DNA of 64,000 nt from the NCBI GenBank assembly GCA_902491395.1, contig CABUHO010000004.1:1-64000 (forward strand). Reading direction: 5' to 3'. Source of the stretch: an uncultured Collinsella sp. Its GTDB lineage: Bacteria > Actinomycetota > Coriobacteriia > Coriobacteriales > Coriobacteriaceae. The position numbers and the translations under genes are program-made. Each line of letters starts with the position of its first letter. The first letter of the stretch is position 1. Below are positions 57,997 to 64,000 of this stretch, in pieces. Under the pieces are notes generated by a model. It worked only from the letters and a program-made list of their open reading frames with translations. It had not been told where the DNA came from and searched no databases.

Positions 57997-58788
57997 ATGC
58001 CCACACCTTCCACTGCACGCATGCACGACTTCGAGGTCGTCTCGAACCAGGAGATCGCCGACGGCATCTTCTCGCTCGTTATCTCGGCCCCCAAGCTTGC
58101 AAGTGCGCTCAAGCCCGGCCAGTTTGTGAACATTGCCGTGCCCGGCGATGCGTCCTCGCTGCTTCGCGTGCCCCTGAGCTTCTATCGCGCCGACGCCCAA
58201 GCCGGCACCGTCGAGCTGTGGTACGCCGTTGTGGGCGACGACACCCGTCGTCTGTCGCAGATGGCCCCCGGTTCCACCTCTAATCTGCTGGGCCCTGGCG
58301 GCCGCGGCTGGCTTGTGCCCGAGGGCACTAGGAAGGCGCTGCTCGTTGCGGGCGGCATCGGTGTTCCGCCCGTGCTGTGCCTTGCCGGCAAGCTTGCCGA
58401 GCAGGGTGTGGCCGTCGACGTGTGCCTGGGCTTTGGCACCGCGTCCAAGGCCGTGGGAGTCGAAGAGTTCCGCGCGCTGGGCGCCACGGTCAACGTGTGC
58501 ACCGACGACGGCTCGCTCGGCACGCACGGTTTTTGCACCGACCCGGCAGCCGAGCTGCTTGGAGAGGGCGGCTACGACTACGTCGCCAGCTGCGGTCCCG
58601 CCGTCATGATGAAGAAGGTCGCCGCCGCTGCCGCCGAGGCCGGTGCGTACTGCGAGGTGTCGCTCGAGCGCATGATGAGCTGTGGCTTTGGCGCCTGCAA
58701 CACCTGCAATGTCGAGACGGTCGACGGTATGAAGGGTGCTTGCATGTGCGGCCCCGTGTTCGATGCTTCCAAGGTGGTGGTCTTCTAG
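57997..58788 (+). CDS. pyrK: Dihydroorotate dehydrogenase electron-transfer subunit
   Basis: The 263-residue FAD/[2Fe-2S] protein passes electrons from dihydroorotate oxidation to NAD. The FAD-binding ferredoxin-reductase fold shows RVPLSFYRAD, and AGGIGVPPVLCLAG contacts NAD. A C-terminal cysteine cluster (CGFGACNTC, then CMCG) near 225-250 holds the 2Fe-2S centre. Together with PyrD it forms the type 1B enzyme. Confidence 0.93.
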   Translation: MPTPSTARMHDFEVVSNQEIADGIFSLVISAPKLASALKPGQFVNIAVPGDASSLLRVPLSFYRADAQAGTVELWYAVVGDDTRRLSQMAPGSTSNLLGPGGRGWLVPEGTRKALLVAGGIGVPPVLCLAGKLAEQGVAVDVCLGFGTASKAVGVEEFRALGATVNVCTDDGSLGTHGFCTDPAAELLGEGGYDYVASCGPAVMMKKVAAAAAEAGAYCEVSLERMMSCGFGACNTCNVETVDGMKGACMCGPVFDASKVVVF

Positions 58789-59711
58789 TGGGTACCGTGA
58801 ACATGACCGTCGATTTCGGCGGCGTCAAGATGCAGAACCCCATCAACACCGCAGCCGGTACCTTTGGCTACGGTTGGCAGTTCCAGAACTTCTTTGATGT
58901 TTCCCAGCTGGGCGCCATCACCACCAAGGGTTGCGCTGCCGAGCCCTGGCCCGGCAATCCCGCGCCCCGCATGGCCGAGATTCCCGGCGGCATGATCAAC
59001 TCCGTGGGCCTTCAGAACCCCGGCGTGGCCGCCTTTGCCCGCGAGTCCGGTCCGTGGCTCGAACAGCTGTCCAAGGACGGCTGCCAGGTCATCTGTCAGG
59101 TTGCCGGCCACTCCGTTGACGAGTTTGTCCGCGCACTCGAGATGTATGTCGAGCTGTGCCCCTGGGCCGCCGGCTACGAGATCAACGTGAGCTGCCCTAA
59201 TATCGCCGCCGGCGGTGCCGCCATGGGATCAACGCCCGAGGGCGCCTCCTCCGTTATGGCTGCCTGCCGCAAGGTGACCGATAAGCCGCTGTTCGTGAAG
59301 ATGGCACCGGTCAACGTCGCCGAGATCGCCAAGGCCCTCGAGGCTGCCGGCGCCGACGGCCTTTCGGTCATCAACTCCATCCAGGGTATGGCTATCGACG
59401 TCCATACCCGCAAGTCCCGCGTGGCCAAGCCCAAGGGCGGCCTTTCGGGCCCGCTGTGCCACCACATCGCCGTGCGCATGGTCTGGGAGGTTGCCCAGGC
59501 CGTCGATATCCCCATCAACGGTGTCGGCGGTGTCATGACCGGCGAGGATGCGGCTGAGTTTATCCTGGCCGGCGCCACCTGCGTGTCGGTCGGCATGGCC
59601 AACTTCGTCGATCCGTGTGCTTCGCTTAAGATCGCGCATGAGCTCGAGGCCTGGGCCGAGTCCCAGGGCGTAAAGGACATCAACGAGCTGGTGGGTGCTT
59701 TCGAATGCTAG
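58788..59711 (+). CDS. pyrD: Dihydroorotate dehydrogenase type 1B catalytic subunit
   Basis: The 307-residue FMN TIM-barrel enzyme oxidises dihydroorotate. MQNPINTAAGTFGYG near residue 17 and NVSCPNIAAGG near 132 (with the catalytic Cys) are seen, and NGVGGVMTGEDAAEFILAGA near 240 binds FMN. GTG at 58788 overlaps the last base of the pyrK stop. An ATG at 58803 is an alternative. Its pairing with PyrK marks class 1B rather than membrane class 2. Confidence 0.94.
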   Translation: MGTVNMTVDFGGVKMQNPINTAAGTFGYGWQFQNFFDVSQLGAITTKGCAAEPWPGNPAPRMAEIPGGMINSVGLQNPGVAAFARESGPWLEQLSKDGCQVICQVAGHSVDEFVRALEMYVELCPWAAGYEINVSCPNIAAGGAAMGSTPEGASSVMAACRKVTDKPLFVKMAPVNVAEIAKALEAAGADGLSVINSIQGMAIDVHTRKSRVAKPKGGLSGPLCHHIAVRMVWEVAQAVDIPINGVGGVMTGEDAAEFILAGATCVSVGMANFVDPCASLKIAHELEAWAESQGVKDINELVGAFEC

Positions 59712-60421
59712 AGAATGATGCCCGCGACCGTGTTATCGTCGCCCTCGACTGCGACCGTGAGCGCGCGCTCGAGCTCGCCCACGAGCTTTCGGGCCATGCC
59801 GCCTGGCTCAAGGTCGGCATGACGCTCTATTACGCTGAGGGTCCCCAGATCGTCAAGACCTTTAAGGACCTTGGCTTTAAGGTCTTCCTCGACCTTAAGT
59901 TCCATGACATTCCGCATCAGGTGCGCGGCGCTGCCCGCTCGGCCTCGCTTGCCGGTGCCGACCTGCTTTCGGTCCACGGCCTGGGCTCGGGTGCTATGCT
60001 CGCTGCCTGCCGCGAGGGTGCCGAGGAGGCGCGTGAGGACCGCGCCAAGCTCGTCGCCATCACCGTGCTCACGAGCATGAATCAGGATGCCTTGAGCGAG
60101 ATCGGCGTCGAGTCGCCCGTGGCCGAGGAGGCCGCCCGCTTGGCAAAGCTTGCTCAGGCCAACGGCATCGATGGCATCGTGTGCTCACCGATGGAGGCTC
60201 ACGACATGCGTGAGCTGCTGGGTCCTGATGCCCTGATCGTGACTCCGGGTGTGCGTCCGGTGGGTGCCGCCCTTGGTGACCAGTCCCGCGTGGCGACGCC
60301 TTCCCAGGCTATCGAGCGTGGCGCAAGCCACATTGTGGTGGGCCGTCCCATCACCGGTGCCGACGATCCGGTTGCTGCCTTTGACGCCATCGTCGCCGAG
60401 CTGGTCGAAAACGTCGCGTAA
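59705..60421 (+). CDS. pyrF: Orotidine 5'-phosphate decarboxylase
   Basis: The 238-residue TIM-barrel enzyme makes UMP. The catalytic DLKFHDIPHQV is near residue 62 and TPGVRPVGAALGDQSRVATP near 184. It starts 7 nt before the pyrD stop. The cluster has no pyrE or carAB, so those lie elsewhere in the genome. Confidence 0.96.
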   Translation: MLENDARDRVIVALDCDRERALELAHELSGHAAWLKVGMTLYYAEGPQIVKTFKDLGFKVFLDLKFHDIPHQVRGAARSASLAGADLLSVHGLGSGAMLAACREGAEEAREDRAKLVAITVLTSMNQDALSEIGVESPVAEEAARLAKLAQANGIDGIVCSPMEAHDMRELLGPDALIVTPGVRPVGAALGDQSRVATPSQAIERGASHIVVGRPITGADDPVAAFDAIVAELVENVA

Positions 60422-60467
60422 AAGATTCCCCTAAGTCACCACTTTTGGGTCTCATTAGCACAAAATA

Positions 60468-60525
60468 GCCCCTGTGCCTGCGTAAACTTTCCCATCCTTT
60501 GTGTGGAATCGCAGGTCAGGGGCTT
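60468..60525 (+). terminator. Large hairpin after the pyr operon
   Basis: AGCCCCTG and CCTGCG pair with CGCAGG and CAGGGGCT around a 27-nt loop, followed by TAACTTT. This is a possible terminator of the pyr operon, with no strong T-run. Confidence 0.55.
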
Positions 60526-60587
60526 AACTTTGGGCGCAGTATATTGCACTTTTTGCGGGTATCGTCTAACCTATGGAGCCGCGATTA

Positions 60588-60619
60588 GGCATTTTATACG
60601 TTCTACGTGCTAAAATGCC
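60588..60619 (+). promoter_or_regulatory. mihF promoter with 9-bp inverted repeat
   Basis: TGC-TAAAAT (60608-60616) is an extended -10. GGCATTTTA and TAAAATGCC form perfect 9-bp inverted arms 14 nt apart that cover the -10, so a bound repressor could block initiation. The start of mihF is 44 nt beyond the -10. Confidence 0.55.
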
Positions 60620-60660
60620 AATTATTGAATCAGATATAACCCAACTATTTGGAGGTACGA

Positions 60661-60969
60661 ATGGCACTCCCTCAGCTTACCGACGAGCAGCGCAAGCAGG
60701 CTCTTGAGAAGGCTGCTGCCGCACGTCACGCCCGCGCTGAGCTTCGCGAGCAGATCAAGAAGGGCGAGAAGTCCCTCGAGTCCGTGCTCAACTCCGATGA
60801 CCCCATCGCTTCTCGCATGAAGGTTTCCACCCTCATCGAGTCTCTCCCCGGTTATGGCAAGGCCAAGGCCGCCAAGATCATGGAGGAGCTCGGTATCTCC
60901 GCTACTCGTCGCGTCCAGGGCCTCGGCGTCCGTCAGCGCGAGCAGCTCCTCGAGCAGCTGACCAAATAA
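60661..60969 (+). CDS. mihF: Integration host factor, actinobacterial type
   Basis: The 102-residue nucleoid protein matches mycobacterial IHF. It has an alpha-helical N-terminus (TDEQRKQALEKAAAARHARAE) and an H2TH fold with SLPGYGKAKAAKIMEELGI near 60. It bends DNA and is required for nucleoid organisation in its known homologues, and it is unrelated to proteobacterial IHF. TTTGGAGG precedes the ATG. The mihF-gmk-rpoZ order is conserved in Actinomycetota and is a strong class marker. Confidence 0.94.
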   Translation: MALPQLTDEQRKQALEKAAAARHARAELREQIKKGEKSLESVLNSDDPIASRMKVSTLIESLPGYGKAKAAKIMEELGISATRRVQGLGVRQREQLLEQLTK

Positions 60970-61539
60970 GTGAGCGCTCAGGATTCCAAGCTCTTTGTGA
61001 TTTCTGGACCGTCAGGCGCAGGCAAGGGTACGCTCGTCACTCGTGTGCGCGAGCGCCGCTCGAACCTGGGTCTGACGGTTTCGGCTACCACGCGAGCACC
61101 ACGCAAAGGTGAGGTCGACGGCGTCAACTACTTTTTTCTGACGCGCGAGGAGTTCGACCGCCGCGTGGCAAACGGTGAGTTTGTTGAGTGGGCCGAGGTC
61201 CACGGTAACTGCTACGGCACGTTGGTGAGCGAGGTCACATCCAAGCTCGCCTCGGGCTCGTCTCTGATTTTGGAGATCGATGTCCAGGGCGCCCTGCAGG
61301 TGAAGGAGCGTTTCCCCGAGGCCGTGCTGATCTTTATCAAGCCGCCTTCGCTTGAGGTGCTCCGCGAGCGTCTAGTCGGTCGCGGTACCGAGACGCCCGA
61401 GACGATTGAGCTGCGTATGGCAAACGCCGCCGATGAGCTTGCCCTTGCCGACCGCTACGACGACGTCGTGGTGAATGACGATCTCGACCGCGCGACCGAT
61501 GAGCTCGTTCGCGTTCTCGATATGCATGAAAGGATCTGA
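60970..61539 (+). CDS. gmk: Guanylate kinase
   Basis: The 189-residue kinase makes GDP from GMP. Walker A SGPSGAGKGTLV is near residue 12, the GMP site TTRAPRKGEVDGVNYFF near 40, and EIDVQGALQV near 98. The start is GTG immediately after the mihF stop, so translation is likely coupled. Confidence 0.97.
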   Translation: MSAQDSKLFVISGPSGAGKGTLVTRVRERRSNLGLTVSATTRAPRKGEVDGVNYFFLTREEFDRRVANGEFVEWAEVHGNCYGTLVSEVTSKLASGSSLILEIDVQGALQVKERFPEAVLIFIKPPSLEVLRERLVGRGTETPETIELRMANAADELALADRYDDVVVNDDLDRATDELVRVLDMHERI

Positions 61540-61544
61540 GGTCC

Positions 61545-61826
61545 GTGTCCGTTGTAAAGCCTTGCATTGACGATCTTCTGGAGAAGACCGATCACAACCG
61601 CTTCCTGCTCGCTTCGCTTGCCTCCAAGCGCGCCTGCGACATCAATAGCATGCTGCGTGGCCAGCACAACCGCGTGCTTGCCGTCCAGGATGTCGATGAC
61701 ATCACCATCGGGCTTTCCGGTGCCGATACCATCTCGATGGCTATGGACGAGATTGTCGACGGCGACATCTCTTATGACGAGGCCCGTTACGAGAAGGCGC
61801 TCGGCCACAAGGTTGCTGAAGCCTAA
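61545..61826 (+). CDS. rpoZ: RNA polymerase omega subunit
   Basis: The 93-residue subunit supports beta-prime folding. The core PCIDDLLEKTDHNRFLLASLASKRACDI (positions 6-33) includes the conserved KRA. The start is GTG. It lies 5 nt after gmk, as in many bacteria. Confidence 0.93.
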   Translation: MSVVKPCIDDLLEKTDHNRFLLASLASKRACDINSMLRGQHNRVLAVQDVDDITIGLSGADTISMAMDEIVDGDISYDEARYEKALGHKVAEA

Positions 61827-63071
61827 ATGGCGGCTCGCGTCTGCCTAGTCCACTATCACGAGGTTGGGCTGAAGGGCAAGAACCGCGCACATTTTGAGCA
61901 TATCCTCATGGATAACATCAAGGCGGCCTTGGCCGCCTTTTCCGTGAATGCCGTGTCTCGAATTTCCGGTTATATCCTCGTGACCTTTAACGAGCATCAG
62001 GCCGACGAGGCGGCGCGTGTCATTCGCACCGTTCCCGGCGTTGCCCGTGTGTCTTTGGCGTATCACACCAACCGCGACCCGCAGGAGTACTGCGCCGCCG
62101 CCGTGAAGGCGCTGCGCGAGTTTGGTTCCTTCGATTCGTTTAAGGTGCACGCCAAGCGCTCCAATACTGACTATGAGCTCACCTCGATCGATATCAATCG
62201 TCAGGTGGGCGAGGTACTGTGTGAGGCCTTCCCCGATAAAAAGGTTCAAATGCACGACCCCGATGCAATGGTGCACGTACTGGTGGTCCAGGGTAGCGTT
62301 TACGTGTATGCACGCTCCGAGCGCGGCGTGGGCGGTCTGCCGGTGGGTTCTGCCGGCAAGGTCATGACGCTGCTGTCCTCGGGTATCGATTCTCCGGTGG
62401 CGACCTGGATGCTCGCGCGCCGCGGCGCGGTTTGCGTGCCGGTACATTTCTCCGGTCGTCCGCAGACGCCCGATACGAGTGAGTATTTGGTGCAGGACAT
62501 CATCCGTGCGCTTGAGCCGGGTGTCCAGATCGGCCGCCTGTACGTGGTGCCGTTTGGCGACTGCCAGCGTGAGATTTCGGTCACCTGTCCCAGCAACCTG
62601 CGCGTGATCATGTATCGCCGCATTATGTATTCGGTTGCTGAGCACATTGCACACATCGAGGGTGCCAAGGCCATCGTTACGGGCGAATCGCTTGGACAGG
62701 TTGCCTCCCAAACGCTTGAGAACATCATGGCCGTCAACGAGGCCGTGAAGATCCCCGTGTTCCGTCCTCTCATCGGTTCGGACAAGCAGGAGATCATCGC
62801 GCGCGCCGAGGAGATCGGTACGTTCGATATCTCGACTGAGGCCGCTCCCGACTGCTGCACGCTGTTTATGCCGCGCCGTCCCGAGACGCACGCTAAACTC
62901 GATGCCGTGCATGAGGCCTGGGAGTTGTTCGATCACGAGGAGATGATCGAGCGCTTGCTCAAGCAGACCGAGTACATCGACTTCGAGAGCAACACGTACA
63001 AGGCCCCCAAGACCTTAAAACGCAAACATTCGGAGCTTGCTCCACGTGAGATTTACCAAGATCACGAATAA
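61827..63071 (+). CDS. thiI: tRNA 4-thiouridine synthase ThiI
   Basis: The 414-residue enzyme has an N-terminal ferredoxin-like and THUMP region (residues 1-165) that binds tRNA and a PP-loop ATP pyrophosphatase domain with SSGIDSPVATW near 185. The CxxxFxP-type segment CCTLFMPRRPETHA is near 345. It lacks a C-terminal rhodanese domain, so it probably makes s4U in tRNA with a separate sulfur carrier partner. The start ATG directly follows the rpoZ stop. Confidence 0.94.
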   Translation: MAARVCLVHYHEVGLKGKNRAHFEHILMDNIKAALAAFSVNAVSRISGYILVTFNEHQADEAARVIRTVPGVARVSLAYHTNRDPQEYCAAAVKALREFGSFDSFKVHAKRSNTDYELTSIDINRQVGEVLCEAFPDKKVQMHDPDAMVHVLVVQGSVYVYARSERGVGGLPVGSAGKVMTLLSSGIDSPVATWMLARRGAVCVPVHFSGRPQTPDTSEYLVQDIIRALEPGVQIGRLYVVPFGDCQREISVTCPSNLRVIMYRRIMYSVAEHIAHIEGAKAIVTGESLGQVASQTLENIMAVNEAVKIPVFRPLIGSDKQEIIARAEEIGTFDISTEAAPDCCTLFMPRRPETHAKLDAVHEAWELFDHEEMIERLLKQTEYIDFESNTYKAPKTLKRKHSELAPREIYQDHE

Positions 63072-63082
63072 ATTTGTGCATA

Positions 63083-63114
63083 GACCGACGATGCGCCTGC
63101 ATCGTCGGTCTTTT
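63083..63114 (+). terminator. Intrinsic terminator of the mihF-thiI operon
   Basis: GACCGACGATGC pairs perfectly with GCATCGTCGGTC, followed by TTTT. Confidence 0.93.
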
Positions 63115-63189
63115 GCTATCTGGGCATTTTGCGACTAAGTGTTCATTTGCTGACGTGTGCCTGAATAAATGGACATTATTTCGCAAGGT

Positions 63190-63209
63190 TTTGGTCAGCT
63201 TTTGGTTTG
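63190..63209 (+). promoter_or_regulatory. 20-base motif shared with yraN-comM-dprA, upstream of comEA
   Basis: It is identical to 28218-28237 and ends 75 nt before the comEA ATG, almost the same distance as at the other locus. Here the left box is TTTTGGT, giving two TTTTGGT boxes 11 bp apart. No good -10/-35 pair is visible nearby, which fits an activator-dependent promoter. Confidence 0.55.
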
Positions 63210-63284
63210 ACCGCGAAAACCGGTTTTGGGGCGTGGCTGTTGTGGAGCTCCTTTCCTGACACGATGGTGTTGGGAGGTTTTGCT

Positions 63285-63998
63285 ATGGCGCAGCGCGAAC
63301 AGCACGAACGAGTCAAAAAGATGGATCGCTGGGCGGGCAAACTGCTCGGTCATAAGGCAGTGGTGATGACGATACTGGTCGTCATTGCGATGGCGAGTGG
63401 ACTGGCGATGGCGAACCTTGGCGGCGGTGCCGGCGGTGTGTCGTTTGAGCGCACTGATGGTTCGGGTTCGTTGGTGGATCCGGGATCCGGCGATGCCTCG
63501 AGCGGAAAGACATCCGAAGGCTCTTCGTCTAAGGCATCTGCCGCGGCAGAGGTTTATGTCGATGTCGATGGCGCCGTTGTGTCGCCCGGTGTATATCGCC
63601 TCAAAGACGGGGCGCGGGTGGCTCAGGCGATTGATGCTGCCGGCGGGCTGGCGCCCGAGGCAGACGTTACGGGGCTTAATCGTGCATCCAAGGTCGCTGA
63701 TGGACAAAAAATTCACGTTCCAACGGTAGGGGAGCAGCAGGCGTCCATTGCGGAAGCCGGTGTTGATGGTGGGGCTTCCGTATCATCGGGCGTGAGTGGC
63801 GCCACAGGCCTAGTAAACATCAATACGGCAAGCGCGGCAGAGCTGCAGACGCTCTCGGGCATCGGCCCCTCCATGGCACAGTCGATTATCGATGAGCGGA
63901 CAAAGAACGGTGCTTTTGCCTCGGTTGACGATCTGATGCGGGTGTCGGGAATCGGCGAGAAGAAGCTTGCCAAAATCAAAGATTGCATCTGCGTATGA
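63285..63998 (+). CDS. comEA: Competence protein ComEA
   Basis: The 237-residue DNA receptor has one membrane helix (residues 28-45), a Ser/Gly-rich linker, a SLBB domain (about 85-150, VYVDVDGAVVSPGVYRLKDG) and a C-terminal double helix-hairpin-helix (NINTASAAELQTLSGIGPSMAQ near 170). The SLBB plus HhH architecture is typical of Gram-positive ComEA. ATG at 63285 has GGGAGG 7 nt upstream. The gene is complete, with the stop at 63996. The 20-base motif upstream links it to comM-dprA. Confidence 0.93.
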   Translation: MAQREQHERVKKMDRWAGKLLGHKAVVMTILVVIAMASGLAMANLGGGAGGVSFERTDGSGSLVDPGSGDASSGKTSEGSSSKASAAAEVYVDVDGAVVSPGVYRLKDGARVAQAIDAAGGLAPEADVTGLNRASKVADGQKIHVPTVGEQQASIAEAGVDGGASVSSGVSGATGLVNINTASAAELQTLSGIGPSMAQSIIDERTKNGAFASVDDLMRVSGIGEKKLAKIKDCICV

Positions 63999-64000
63999 GT
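63995..64000 (+). CDS. Possible first codons of comEC (cut by window end)
   Basis: ATGAGT overlaps the comEA stop codon (ATGA), the usual coupling of comEC to comEA. Only six bases are visible, so this rests on gene-order knowledge. Confidence 0.3.

Overview
This is a chromosomal window of a high-GC bacterium. It very probably comes from the Actinomycetota class Coriobacteriia, and a Collinsella-like genus is my best guess. The evidence is the actinobacterial integration host factor directly upstream of gmk-rpoZ, heavy use of TTG and GTG start codons, a Zn-ribbon type L28, and an anaerobe's enzymes (AdhE, pyruvate phosphate dikinase, PyrK/PyrD type 1B). The genus call is inference from style and gene content. 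Almost all of the window is dense housekeeping sequence. I see no tRNA, rRNA, CRISPR array or prophage.

Layout. 1-8.8 kb: cyclophilin, a TPR membrane protein, and the elongasome cluster mreB-mreC-mreD-PBP2-rodA plus an unrecognised membrane protein. 8.8-15.6 kb: the TIGR03960/TIGR03936 radical-SAM pair, rplU-rpmA-obgE, nadD-yqeK-rsfS. 15.7-16.9 kb: dinB on the minus strand. 17.1-19.6 kb: rpsP-khpA-rimM-trmD-lepB. 19.7-26.7 kb: glyQ-glyS, the PPDK regulatory protein and ppdK. 26.9-33.5 kb: rplS, rnhB, yraN-comM-dprA, trmFO, a Xer recombinase. 33.7-43.9 kb: rpsB-tsf, pyrH-frr-uppS-cdsA-dxr-rseP-ispG-proS. 44.0-47.5 kb (minus): a small kinase and adhE. 47.9-53.3 kb: a large FtsX-type permease and its ATPase, divergent from a TetR regulator. 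53.3-54.4 kb: a REP-associated transposase bracketed by its repeats. 54.5 kb (minus): rpmB. 55.1-60.4 kb: pyrR-B-C-K-D-F. 60.7-63.1 kb: mihF-gmk-rpoZ-thiI. 63.3 kb to the end: comEA and probably the first codons of comEC.

Most interesting points. (1) Two families of short palindromic repeats share a TTGGGAC core: a 29-bp family with CACTCAT/ATGAGTG ends that flanks the transposase gene, and a 33-bp family with GTAGCTAA/TTAGCTAC ends. Members sit on gene ends and supply or abut the stop codons of rsfS, dinB, the PPDK regulator and tetR. (2) An identical 20-base sequence containing an 11-bp tandem repeat lies 71-75 nt upstream of both competence loci (yraN-comM-dprA and comEA), which suggests a competence-regulon operator. 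(3) The Xer recombinase appears to start at an ATA codon. (4) The site-2 protease RseP carries an inserted winged-helix-like segment. (5) A 21/22-matched inverted repeat spans the tetR/ABC divergent promoter. (6) A cluster of TTTACC boxes lies upstream of ppdK. (7) A probable attenuator precedes the pyr operon.
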